Below, piece by piece: positions 1-12,055 of a DNA stretch of 64,000 bases. The stretch lies in contig NC_088779.1 of the NCBI RefSeq assembly GCF_954871325.1, positions 11,348,846-11,412,845 on the forward strand, written 5' to 3'. This stretch comes from Gordionus sp. m RMFG-2023 (lineage: Eukaryota; Nematomorpha; Gordioida; Chordodea; Parachordodidae). The stretch's first letter is position 1; every line of letters starts with the position of its first letter. Under the pieces are notes generated by a model. It saw only the letters and a program-made list of their open reading frames with translations, searched no databases and was not told the DNA's origin. A program made the position numbers and the translations under genes.

Positions 1-3000
1 AAGATTTTTAAAAAAATATAAGAAAATTTATTTTAAATCTTTGCGGGATAAAATATCATACACAATGAAGAAATATTTAAATAAATTGTAACTTTTGCGA
101 AAATTTAAATTAACAAAATCCTTATTTTTTCAAAATTTTTTTTACAGTCACTGCTGACTACGCGCCAACTTTTATGTAAAATATTCACATAAGAATTTAA
201 AATCACGTTTAAAAATGTCGGGAGCTTGCTCTATCATTTCCTTTACAAGTTTCAACTTCTATGTTTTTTGTCTTTTCCTTAATAAAATATATAAATTTTA
301 AATCTTATTTATTATTATGAATAAGATGCGATAAACATGAATAAATTTAGGAAAGGATAAAAGATTTGCAAAACTTCTTTCTTTTTAAATATATCCAATT
401 TTTATTTTTTTTTTAAAAAAAAAACCAAATTCTAGATATAGCTGCTCAAAAAAAGTAACGGCGCTATTAATTGATTACATTTTTATAAAAGTAACGAAGG
501 TACCGATAACTACTTTTAATAGCTACTTTAACAGTATTGTTAATTATAATATGATTTGCATTTGATAGTATTAAAAGCTCAGACAAATGATAAATATAAT
601 ATAATACCTGTTAAATTTAAATAATGTGTATTTTATTATATTATAAATAAAGAGAATATTATTTTATCTATCAAAATATCATCTATAATTTGGCATTTTG
701 AAGTATATAAACTTTGAATGGGAAATTTAAATAAACCGATAAAACTTAAATAAATCTAGGATTAATGCAAATTCCTACGTGACCCGTTTTAACATATACC
801 CATAGTTAATAATAAATATTATCAATATTCTTTCATGATACATATTATATATGGCATTTGATAGAGGTGGGAGATTTCATATATATAACATTTATGTACT
901 ATTTAAAACAATGAGAAATCTAAATAAAAACATGTTAAAAAATTTTAATTTTAGGGAAAAAAAACAAATAATAATTATTCCAATAAAATACTAAGTAATT
1001 AATCGATGATATAGAGAGAAGATATTTTTGTCACCTATTAATTCGTATCATAATTATCTATGTTGCAACTGAATTTAACTCTCTAAATTAATATTTCCTA
1101 ATAATGTTTTGACATGCCCAGTTTCCCATTTCGCCCTGGTCTGCTTATTTATGTATGTTTTATATAATGCATTTGCTGGAATTATTTTTCAAAAAATAAA
1201 TTAATTGACGTGAAACGATTTAATTTATTCATAAAAAAATTAACAGTTTGTATACAAATGATTATATTTTTTATCTGAGTGGCGTTTGTTTGAGTTTTCG
1301 GTAATACTTGTAGAGAAGAGGGGAGGGGGGGGGGTTAAATTTTGTTGGGTGACTATCATATGTTTATTACATGGAATTTTATAACATAAGAAATTCGGAA
1401 TCTAATTGAACTGATCATCATTTATATGCCAGCTTTAATGTACATCATTAAAATATTATATAATATCTAAATTTTTTACGATTTAAAAAAAATAAATAAT
1501 ATCCGAGGGCAATACCTACTAGAAGTCTTCAAAGCCTTACCCACAGTCTAAGCCGTGTGGATGTATAAAAAATTAAAACGGGCCGGCCGTCATTTAAATT
1601 TTTTTATACCTTATAGCTGGGTTGGTTGACCAAAAGAATCAACAGGCTGAACAATTCGTGCATAAATAAATTTAGGGCTTGCCGGACAATATAAAATATC
1701 AGTCAGAGCCTCCCAATCTCTGATTTTTTGTAAAATTTTAATAGGCCACCTCGGGCATTAATTTTTGAATTTCAAGCTAATATTTTTGCTTAGATTATTA
1801 CCATTTGAAAGTAATAAGCTTTTTTCTTTGTATTTTAAGAGCTGTCTAACTATCTCTATAAATAATAGTAAATTCGCAAGAAAATTAAATAATTTGTTTA
1901 TGATATCAATACAGATACAAGCACAATTGATTTATAAATAAAACGATTGTTGTAAAAATATTCAGCCTTAAATTAGTTATAAATATTCAAAATGTGATGT
2001 GCTGAAAATTTGCACAAAAAATTTAACAGAAAAGGATAGACCTTCATATCATTGATAAAAGAGGTCTGACCTAGAGGTTCAAGGACTGTGTGGGGGGTCC
2101 TTTAAAATGTGATCCATCTGATTTTTTATTATATTCTTATTATATTTATTATTATATACTTTAAAATCTATTTAAACATTGAGTAGAGACCTACAATTTC
2201 CGTTCAATTTTATTAGGTGCAACCTATTATAAAATATATTTTATGATATGGTTATTATACAAATAGAGTTCAAATAAAAACACGATTCGATAAAAAAGAT
2301 TAATACCATACCTTTTAAAAACCACATAACTATATAATAGTAGAGAACGTAAATTTTTCATATTTTTTAAAATAAAATTTGGTAAATAAAAATTCTAAAA
2401 ACGAAATATATTATAATCGAGGAATATTTATTTGAAAATAATCTTCAAAAATATTTTGAGCAAAAATCTATGAAATCTTTGATCCAATTATAAAAATGCC
2501 AAATATCTTTTGTAAGTATATTAATTTACGTGCATAAAAAATCTTTCAAGATGAAATCATAATTTTTTTTTCAAACTCTGGAAAGTATAAATTTCCAGGA
2601 CCAAAAATCCAAACGATTAACTTTCTTTCTTTCTTTCTTACAATGATGAGCGAGCTTCTATATTTTTCAGAATTTTAATTATTATTTGTTTTTATTTTAT
2701 CAAATTTGACCACAGCAAGGAAATTGAACAAAGAAAAGTATATATTAATTTGGAATTAAACTCTCTTCTTTAGAGTTTTGGATTATATAAAAACTAAATG
2801 TTATTCTTTGTAATTGTTATGATATTAAATTCTAATCAGAAATAGGGCCGAATCGCGGTCCGAGCCCGGATTGCGCCATCAAAAAAATATAGGCCTAGTC
2901 CCTGGCCCAATATTTAGTATATTTTCTTCATATTCTTTTTACTGGGGCTTTTTTTTGGAAAAATTAATCTTCAAAATAAAAATTAGCGTAAAATAGATGA

Positions 3001-3069
3001 TTCCGTTAATAGGATATCCTTATATAAGAAAATTAGTGCATTATATCAAATTTTCTCACTTTTAGCTTA
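1..3069. other. AT-rich intergenic DNA, no gene seen
   Basis: No reading frame with recognisable protein similarity was found on either strand. The stretch holds a poly-G run near 1317-1334 of the kind that marks hAT-like ends elsewhere in the window. It also holds a GC-rich dispersed repeat around 1500-1770 (GGCCGGCC; GGGCTTGCCGGACAA), similar in wording to 59180-59240, another GC-rich patch at about 2850-2960 (GGTCCGAGCCCGG), and a CTTT microsatellite at about 2620-2639. These look like decayed non-autonomous transposable elements whose ends I could not pair. Confidence 0.5.
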
Positions 3070-3078
3070 ATTATAATT

Positions 3079-3919
3079 CAGAGACCTGCAGAGGTACCAT
3101 TTGTACGGCCCGGCCCAAATATTTAAAAACAAAATTTTGGGGCCCCGCCCGGCCTAGATTTAAAAAAAATCTTTTAGGCCCGGCTCGGAATTTTTAAAAA
3201 TTATATTCGACCTGGTAAATTCAAAAAATTCATTATTTCGTATTTTATCATATTTTTCGGCGAGTATTATCATTTAATAAGCAAGTATATTAGCTAATGT
3301 TGTTAAACGGCTCGTTTTGAGCCGATTTTTAACGGCTCACTCAATATTTTCGCCAGATGTCAAGACCTTTGTTCCTTCTATGAGCCAAATCTTCAGGCTT
3401 GCATAATATTTTACTGGATAAAAAACTTAGTTAGCCGTTTTTAAAATTCGGCTCAAAACGAGCCATTTAACAACACTATTTTTTTTATTATTCTAAACAG
3501 ATATTTAGTATATTACAAATACTATGTATTTATAAAAAAAATAAAAATGATATTTTTAATAAAAAATATATATTATATATTATATAATAATGTATTTAAT
3601 CCTTTGCGTATTTATTCCATGGCAGGAAAACTATAATTTTATTATGTAATAGATATTATGAGTGTTAGCTAGTGTTAACTTTCACCAAACATTATATTAA
3701 TCATAACTATATATAATCATTATAACCATATCTAATTGACGAATATAATAATTCATGTTGTATAAATTTTTTAAAAAAATACGGCCCGGCCCGGCCCTGC
3801 CCGGGTATTTTTTAAAAAAAATTTTCAGGCCCGGCCCGGCCCGGGTATATTTTAAAAATTTAAAATACGGCCCGCCCTGATACCCGGCCCGGGCTTAGGG
3901 TCGGGCCTTCAGGTCTCTG
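3079..3919. mobile_element. GC-rich TIR element (GGCCCGG family), non-autonomous
   Basis: The ends are short inverted repeats: CAGAGACCTG at the left and CAGGTCTCTG at the right. The flanks share the 8-bp direct repeat ATTATAAT (3070-3077 and 3920-3927, with one extra T on the left). The interior alternates GGCCCGGCCCGG blocks with T- and A-rich spacers and has no coding potential. The 8-bp duplication and TIR beginning CAG suggest a hAT-derived non-autonomous element; this is inference. A 182-bp MITE (3296-3477) sits inside it. A shorter relative, 7135-7405, begins CAGAGATACCATTTG and ends CAAGTCTGTG. Confidence 0.7.
3296..3477. mobile_element. MITE, AATGTTGTTAAA/TTTAACAACACT family, copy 1
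   Basis: Long inverted arms (GTTGTTAAACGGCTCG at the left, CGAGCCATTTAACAAC at the right) make this 182-bp unit fold on itself. The inner arm motif AACGGCT is also inverted. It matches the copy at 57540-57755 closely, and the ends resemble those at 11546-11748 and 42615-42819. It is nested inside the GC-rich element 3079-3919. No target duplication is visible at this copy. No coding capacity. Confidence 0.75.
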
Positions 3920-3927
3920 ATTATAAT

Positions 3928-5149
3928 ATTAAAAAATTTTATCAAATAAAAATAATTTTTTTTACCTACGCCATAAATATTTTTAGCAAAAAACTAGAGG
4001 CCTGTAGATGGATACGGATTTAACCCTAACGTCGCCCTATATTGTTTTAAATATTTAAAAAATTCAATCATTTATTAAATGACTACTTTTTTTATATTAA
4101 TCTTCTAAAACGGGTTATGTTTATTAATTAGAAGTTGAATATCCCATTAAATGAAAATATTGTAGTAACATGTATAGAGATACATTTTTGTTTACCAAAT
4201 TTAAAATAATTAACCCAAAAGGTTAAAAAAAACATAATAGTCCCGATCTCCTACAATTATAAAATAAATTCTTTCTTTCTGTTTACATATTTCTTTAAAA
4301 CAAACCCAATGACAACGATATTATTAAGATCGACCTTACCATAGCGTGACATTCGTTATACAGATTTTTTTTTGAAATGATTAGATGTCTGCCCATTATT
4401 ATGGATAAAAATGGATGATATTTATTTTTAAGAAGATCCTATTTGTAAGAGATAGATAGAATTTTGAGATCTTTAAAAATTGAGAATATTAATCAACAAT
4501 GGATCTTATATATGATGGAAGGATCTCCTTAGTGATTGGCCTAGAAAACGCTTATGATCTATTAAGGTCCAGAATTTTACATAAAAGTATAATATAAATT
4601 ATTAACATATAAGATAATGATAAAAATATCCTTGGTAGCAACTGCGTAACTCAATGATTTGAGAAATGTTGGTTTACATTAAGGGTTATGTTTTATCACT
4701 TTCTACAATTATAATGTTAGATTGATTATTTTATTTACTGAATACCTGCTAACGGTATCTGCATGGTTGTATGGCTTTTACTGATTTATTTATTAAATAA
4801 TAGGAATTAAGAACAAATGGCCAAAAATATTTAGCAAATGAGGAATTTATTCTAATAGTGAGTGGGATTAGGAAAATTATATACATAGAATGTAAGGTAG
4901 GTTCTATTATTTAATGCAGTAGAACTCAGTCTCACGGGAGAATGACAATGTCATCAGACTATAAATGGAGATTTTAAAATGTTTCCTGTTTTAACATGTG
5001 AAAGTTTATAGACCTGAAAAAATTGACTGTTTCAGGATAGAAATTCTAATATAAACAAATTATTGTATAAACTATAAATATAAAATTAAAGTACAAAAAT
5101 AGCTTAACGATTACCTCATTACTGGTAAATAGTTGAGGCCAAAGAATAT
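3928..5149. other. AT-rich DNA, no gene seen
   Basis: No supported gene. Part of the right side (about 4500-5150) may be a further decayed portion of the RTE relic that follows, but the translation is too broken to align, so I leave it unassigned. Confidence 0.4.
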
Positions 5150-6075
5150 AATTTGCAGTTAGTAAGAGTAGCTATGGAACATTAGAACTTTAAATGGTAA
5201 ATCACAAAACTTCTCTTATACCTTAAAAAGACGAATACTAACATATTACAAAACGCAAAATAGAAAGAGAAAAACTCTAAAATTTGGAGATGGGTGAAAA
5301 TTATATTACAATGGCACCAAAACATGACGAAAAAATGGGAATTATCTTGGGGGAATAATGGAAAAACGGGAATGAATTTTAAGATAACATGGTGGATAAA
5401 TAGATTTAAAGCTTAAGCCTTCGACTTTTGAGTAAATTTTCTTTAAAAATAAAAACAGGTATCAAAGCAGTTTGTGGAGTACACAGATATATTATATTCT
5501 GATAACGAGAAAATAACTTAAAAATGCAACAAAATGTAAGGGACTACTTGGGGCAATGTAGGTTTAGAGCATAAAATATAAAATTATAAACAATTGCTTA
5601 TATAAAAGAAAGAAAGAGTCAAATGCTTAAAAGAGTCAGATATTTAAAGTCTCTTGACAAGTGGCTAAAAATGGAAGCAATATAACGGAAACAAGGTTTA
5701 CAAAAGATTATGGTATAGTACTCACAAATCAAACATACATAATGGAAAGATGTAAGATCTATAATAAATAAAGAGTACTAAATTACAAAGGAACTAAATG
5801 GTGACTCGTCAATTAGTTAAAAAATTAAAGAGGCTGATGGGTGCTCTCAAGAAAATGATGGATACTAAAGCTAGTGGTCTGGATGAGATTCATATCGAGG
5901 AAGTTTAAATCTCTTGGACAAGAAGGTAAATTTGTCCATATAAAACAATTTAATTAAATATTAATAGCCAAAAGAATTTCAATGGAAGAGCGAATGTCAC
6001 CTCTTCCTTATTTCGGGAAATATGGGGGGGGGGGGGGAGTTTAAGAAGAAACTTGCATTTGGGAAATTTATTGAA

Positions 6076-7880
6076 CTATGTACGCAGCAGGGTTGGAGGG
6101 ATCCCCCCCCCAAAGCCAAGAAATGCAGATGTCGGATTATATTTTTCAAAAATATTATTGTTAATATTAATTTATATTTGTTAATATTTATTCCTATCTC
6201 ATATACATATATATATAATTACATTTATTTATCACATTCATCTACTAAGTTATTTTATCAATTAATTTCGATTTCAAGTTTTCCTTGGCGTAATTTACCT
6301 ATTATTTTCAAATTTTAATGGCGTATTATTTATCTAAATTTCTAGTCAAATAATAATTATCTCTTAAACTCCTTGTCCAACAGGGAGAAAGAAATTGCAA
6401 GCTTGTCCAACGAGATCGAGTCTCTGCCATCAAGCAGTAACAGCTTTTATGGAGTTAGAAGAGCCGATTATTAATGCTATTACTGAAATATCACAATGGC
6501 TTGAAAGAAATATAGAAGCAAGAAAATTATTGGATTCAATACTTATTCCAAATTATTTTTTCTCATTAGAATGTATTATTTAATTATAAAACTATTTTAT
6601 GTAATACTTTTCAAAAACATAACATTGACTTGATTAAGAAGATGAGAATAGCGGCAAGCATTTTATTAGAACTCAAGGAAATTAGAGCTAATGTTGATGA
6701 AGAATTTCATATTTTATATGTTATTGTTGAGTCAAAAGCAGAGCTATAGGTATTTAATATTTGTCCCCCTCGACTTGCAGCAAGCAAGCTCATCGTAAAA
6801 ACATTAATATAATATCAGTAGAAGAGTATTATAAAACAAATGTCCCTTCTACCAACCTTTTTCATATGGTGATAGAAAAAAAATATAAATATTTGTTAGA
6901 TTTTTATCATGAAGATGTTAAAATATCTTATGATGCCTTATTAGCTGAATAACTATGATTAAAAGATTAACTATGGTTGATACAGTCCCAAAAAATGCTA
7001 TGGATGCTTTGCATTATTTCAAATACATTTTAGATTATACTCCCAATGTATTATATATATTAGCAGCTCTTTTTTAAACTAATGAGAGAACATTCTCTTT
7101 TTTAAGAAGAATAACAGAGCCTTACAGAGATACCATTTGCAGGACACGGCCCAGATTTTTTTTAAAAATTTTTTCCAGCCCGGGTTCTTTTTTAAAATAA
7201 ACTATATTTATTTTTGATTTTTATAGCTAATAATGGCGATTTCAAATATTTGGTTTTAAAATATACAGCTCGGCCCGAATATTTTTCCTTAAAAAATTTT
7301 CAGGCCGCCCGGGTGTTTTTTTTTAAAAAAATACAAGCCCGGCCCGGGTATATTTAAAAAAATTAAAATACGGTCCGGCTCGGGGGCCGGGCCTGCAAGT
7401 CTGTGAAAAACATACCTATGAAATACAACATCTGAAAGTAGATTGAATGATTTGGATCTTTTGAATATTCATAGTCATATGCCAAGCAAGGATAGATAAT
7501 TGAAAAATTAGCTCAAAACATACAAAATACAATTATTCCTAAAAAACTTTTTGTGTATTAATTTATATTTCCAACATTTAAATTTTTTATAATTTATACA
7601 TTTTAAAAGCTCAAAAAATTCAAATTTCAATTTTGGGTCATTTAAGTGATTCATATCGTGGGTTATATTCACTTTATATTTTTTAATTCACATTTATTTT
7701 CTAGTTTTTCAATGCCGGTTTATATATATAATTTTTTTAATTTACATTAGTTTAAAATTGTGTATTAGAAAAGTTATTAGTCCTAATAAATTTATGCTTA
7801 GTATTTTTAATTAACAATAATATTTCTTAAAAAATATATTATCCCCCCCCCCACAAACCCAATTCCTGCGTATGCGCCTG
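6076..7880 (+). mobile_element. hAT element copy A, decayed transposase
   Basis: The right end CGTATGCGCCTG matches the hAT copies at 10072-12055 and 23032-24139. The left end (TGTACGCAGCAGGG followed by a poly-C run) is a degraded form of CAGGCGCGTATGCAG. Coding fragments on the plus strand include 6395-6583 (CHQAVTAFMELEEPIINAI) and 6761-6952, and at about 7080-7125 NERTFSFLRRIT, which resembles the ERSFS segment of the hAT C-terminal dimerisation domain. Stops and frameshifts are frequent. The coding sequence is further cut by the element at 7135-7405. The whole copy sits inside the RTE relic. Confidence 0.75.
7135..7405. mobile_element. Short GGCCCGG-family element nested in hAT copy A
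   Basis: Ends read CAGAGATACCATTTG and CAAGTCTGTG, relatives of the ends of the element at 3079-3919. The interior carries CCCGGCCCGGG blocks separated by T/A runs. It interrupts the hAT coding sequence right after NERTFSFLRRIT; the host coding sequence resumes at about 7410. No clear target duplication is visible. Non-coding. Confidence 0.65.
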
Positions 7881-8640
7881 AGTTGGGATAAAAAAGGAAT
7901 GATGAGTAAAGACGATGATGATACAGAGATAAGCATCGGAGAATGGGCGCTAAAATTAATGGATTTTATACAAATTTTATCCACGATAAAACTAAATGAG
8001 GCTTAGAAAGGGAAATTAATTAAAGGCAGGATGTGTGAATTAAGGAAATCTGACGATGGATAAAATGAAGAAATCAGACGAGTGTTGATGTGACAGGCCA
8101 CTGATGTTAAAGAATAAATTATATAAATCGGTGATATAACCTACTATTCTATATAAATGAAAGATATGGACACTGAAGAAGAGAGCTGAACTAAGTTTGG
8201 CTACAGTGGAAATGAGAACCTTAAGGTAGATAGCTTTATGAGCAAAGATGGTGTTCTTAATACTATAAAATTGGGGAGCTGAAAGCTGGTAACAAGAACA
8301 CGGATGTTGATAGATTGGTAGGTCTTGTGATAAAATTGGGGAATACCTATATTTCGGGACGAAAAAAATGAGTGGAAAATCGGGAGATTTTTAAAGTAAA
8401 CCTTTTATTGTAATGGTCATTGGGTATGGAAGGGGCATATATAGGACCAATATTTGGGTATATTTGATAATATTGAAATGTAGAAATTAGATTATTGATT
8501 TGATCGGATGGAGGCAAGACAATAGAGGTTAGAATTTATAGAAGCTTAGAAAAGGGCGAATAAAAAGTATAAAACTGAAAGGTTTAAGACGTCTTCGCCA
8601 AAATTTGGTGATATATATAACGGGGTTGAGGACATATTAA

Positions 8641-10071
8641 ATGTCAATAAATATAATCATTTGTTTGAATAATATTGGATAGTTATCATTTAAAATATCA
8701 AATCTTTTGACAATGTATACATTTGGAAAATTGATATTTCTATTAATCATTTTAGCATTAAAAAATTCAGTAAACTGAATAAAGTATAATTTATAAAATG
8801 TGAACTTCAATTCAAATCTCAACCTTTTTTAAATTCTTTATTTATATACTGTTTAAATTTTATTTCAAATGTATTCATAAAGAAGAATAATGGTTTCATT
8901 TGATATTTATGGGCGCCTAAATATGGAAATAATAAAATTAGGAATAAAAAGCGTAGCATTCGAATAAATATTGTCAGATTTTATGTGCATTCCATTAGTA
9001 ATAGAAGGTACATCATAAAAACTAAAACATATATAACGTTTATAATTTGGCCAAAATCGGAAGATAAAAATGTCGAAAAGTTAAAACATATTAAAAAACA
9101 AACATATGTTAGCCTGAATATGAATAAAATAAGATTGAATTTATTATATAATTATCCTGTAATATCAAATTAAATCATGAGTAGAGATGTTCGCGAGCAG
9201 GATCGTCTCGTGGTGAATCGGCCATACTCGGCCCATAGGCCGGGTATCGACTTAATATTATATTTCCTAGCAGACCTGGGTTTTTGAAATTTTTTTAATG
9301 TTGCCACAAAATGTTTTTTTAAATTTAGCTTATTTAAAACAGGTGCTAACTTAAAATAATATTGCAATATCTTTCTTCTAATAATAAATTTCAGTATTGT
9401 AAACAGATTGCCTAAATACACTTAAATATTATTTATTTACATTGAATACTAGATTAACTCTTTGAATATGAGCCTGGAAAATTTTTTTAAAACTTATTAT
9501 GGGCTTGGGTTACGCTTGTGATTTTTTTTCAAATATTAAGCAAGGACTGGACCAGATCTAGGTCTATAAAATTTTTATATAGCGGACCTAGACCAGGCCT
9601 GATCAAAAATTGCAGGATCATGAAGACCCTGATGAGGGGTTCTTAATTGTTATAAAATGACATGCAAGTTAATGATGTATAAAAAAAAATATTTAATAGT
9701 CATGCACACAGTTATTAAGATTACTTGGCCGGCAAACTTCTAATCCGATTTTATAGTAATAGAAGCTTTCCGCAGCTATCCAGTGTTGTCATTGGCGAAT
9801 TCTCTTGCTTGTATGTGTTGAATATACTGTAAATAGCACATTAGTACATGTTATCCCTTTGCATATTTATTTATTCTTTATTTTTAAGCAATGGCGATGT
9901 AATTATTGATTTTCATTAAAATCATTTATACCTATGGTATATTCATTTTGGGGAACTCATTTTATAATAAGTATTTTCCCAATTTTTTTACTGGCAAAAT
10001 AATTTAAACCTTAATTAAATATTTTTTTTTGCACTACCTGCCCCCCCCCTAACAAAATTCTAGATATACAT
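8641..10071. other. AT-rich DNA with a decayed dispersed repeat
   Basis: No gene supported. A GC-richer patch at about 9185-9640 (GAGCAGGATCGTCTCG; GGACTGGACCAGATC) looks like a decayed dispersed repeat with inverted parts (AGATCTAGGTC and GGACCTAGACC), but I could not define ends. A poly-C run at 10040-10049 lies just outside hAT copy B. Confidence 0.35.
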
Positions 10072-12055
10072 CCGGACGCATGCGAAGGGGGCGGGGCAAA
10101 TCTCTCTAAAAGCCAAAATTTTGGTATTGGTCAAAAAATTTTGCAAGGCTGAAAATTTTGGGAGATATTATATTTATCACTTTCACAGTAGAAACAAGTA
10201 CACTACTAATTTATTGTATTAGGGTTATATTTATCTACCATTTTAAAATTTCTCACCAAATCATTTGAAATTTTTTCTTTGCAAAGCTAAAATAAGATAT
10301 TTCAAAGAATTAATATTTATGATTTGAAATATGTTTAAGAATGGATATATGGACATATTTTTAACAGTATTGATGAAAATTATAATCCTAGTCATCTTGA
10401 CAAAGGTATGAGCCCGTGCAATAATTAAGCAACTAAATAGGCTTCAGTTTTTTGCAAAAATTTAATGTCCAATAGCTACATATGTACACTACTGCTCACT
10501 CCCTGAACAGGATAATTTCCGATTCATGTTCTCTACCATTGATATCAAAATGCTTAAGTATAATTTTATTTATTTTAATTAAATTTTTTCATTTAGATTA
10601 GGTAAAATATCTAGCATCTGTGAGATGTTTAGATGTCTAAAGAGATAAAATATAACAAACAGAATTATAACTAAAACTTCTCGTTCACATGGGAGAAAAG
10701 TAATTCCATCAAGCAGTAACCGCCTTTGTGGAGGTTAGAAGAGTCTATTATAAATGCTCTTACAATGGCCTGAAAAAAATATTTCTTCAGAAGCATCCAG
10801 ATCATTGAACACAACACTACAACCAAATTTTCGTTTTTATATTAGAATGTATTAACAAATTATTTAATTAGAGTATTTTATGTAAAATATTTGAAAAATT
10901 GACATTGATTTGGTTGAAACTACAAAGTATTTAACTTAAGGAAATTAGGGCAAATGTTGATGAAGAATTTTATAGATTGTATGTTATTGTTGAGTCAAAG
11001 ACAAAACTCCATAAGTTCAAAATTTACCTACTTCGATTTGCAGCAAATCGAACCCATCGGTGCAATATTAATATGGGGTTAGTCGAAATTACTGCAAAAT
11101 AAATATTTTTATCACTCTTCTTGAATACTTCTATCACTCAAATGAATGAAAAGCTTTTGATTCAACAGGTTGCACCTGCAAATCTGCAAATATTATTCCT
11201 GCAAAATCCTTCCCTATCTATTTCAAATCTCGATATAAGAAAATTTAAATATTTGGCAGATCTTTATTGTGAGGGGGCTTTAAAATATCTTATGATGTAT
11301 AACTAGCTAAATGCAGTCAATGGTATAGAAAGTTAACTATGGTTGATAATGTACCAAAGAATGCTATAAATGGTTTGCAAAATTTTAAATCAATTTTAGT
11401 CTATTTTCAGAATTTTGGCAACATCATTAGTACTTGTCCCAATGAAAGAATATTTTCATCTTTAAAAAAAAATAAAAACGTATCTGAGGAGTACTGCATC
11501 TGAAAATAGTTTTAATGGGTTAGACCTTCGATAAAGAGTTGTAACTAAAATGTTGTAAAAAGCCATATTTATGTCAATTTTTCAAAGCGGCCCGATTAAG
11601 ATTTTAGCTAAAATAATATTATGTAAGCATCGAGATAGATGTCCAAGCATTTCTACCAACTATGAACAAAATTTTAAGGCTTACATAATATTATTTTAGT
11701 TATAATCTTAATCGAATTTTATAAAATCGCGCTGTATAGGTAACAACTAGTTGTGAAACCAAGCATTAAAGAAATAATTGAAAAACTAGCTCAATGCCAA
11801 AGTAGATTAAATTTCATATTGTAAATTTATAGTATGCTTCTTAATTATATTTTTTAATATTCATACACCTGTTATATACAAATAATATTTTGTCATTAAT
11901 TTATATTTGAACTTGTGTATTGGAAATTATAATTTTTTATATTCACCAATCCTAATAAATTTCTGAAACATTAGATATTCTTAAATAACTACTAGATAAA
12001 AAATTTAATTACCCCCCACCTCCCTCCCCATAGCAAATTGCTAGGTACGCGCCTG
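10072..12055 (+). mobile_element. hAT element copy B, decayed transposase
   Basis: Left end CCGGACGCATGCG and right end GGTACGCGCCTG are degenerate inverted copies of the ends of the third hAT copy (23032-24139), each with an adjoining G-rich or C-rich run. On the plus strand the broken translation follows copy A in order: the AVTAFVEVRR segment near 10710, then FAANRTHRCNINMG near 11035, and a PNERIFSSLK segment near 11440-11470 resembling the hAT dimerisation region. Frames change repeatedly and stops are frequent. A MITE (11546-11748) is inserted in the 3' part. Target duplications are not clear. Confidence 0.7.
11546..11748. mobile_element. MITE of the TGTTGTTAAA family, copy 2, inside hAT copy B
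   Basis: Left end ATGTTGTAAAAAGCC and right end GGTAACAACT are inverted. The arms also pair further in (TAAAATAATATTATGTAAGC against GCTTACATAATATTATTTTA), giving a near-complete hairpin. Flanks AGTTGTAAC (11537-11545) and AGTTGTGAA (11749-11757) agree at 7 of 9 positions, consistent with the 9-bp duplications of copies 3 and 4. Comparison with hAT copy A shows that the hAT sequence continues on both sides, confirming insertion. Confidence 0.65.

Larger units (their letters stand above)
5150..8640 (+). pseudogene. Decayed RTE-type LINE, split by a hAT insertion
   Basis: Translation with frame changes matches the better-preserved LINE at 46741-49903 in the same order. At about 5255-5310 the endonuclease segment FGDGWKLYYNG corresponds to [11 protein letters not shown] in that copy. 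At about 5860-5915 KASGLDEIHIEEV corresponds to [13 protein letters not shown] at the start of the reverse transcriptase. At about 5975-6020 WKSECHLFLISG corresponds to [11 protein letters not shown]. The sequence is interrupted by a hAT element (about 6076-7880) and resumes near 8130-8240 with TLKKRAELSLATVEMRTLR, matching the thumb/connection part. Many stops and frameshifts make it inactive. RTE elements encode an apurinic-type endonuclease and a reverse transcriptase. Confidence 0.7.

Noticed and set aside
4500-4580. GLENAYDLL as a reverse transcriptase F-I-D-x-x-K-A-F-D motif
   Set aside because: Lies 5' of the endonuclease part of the relic, the wrong order, and has no flanking similarity.
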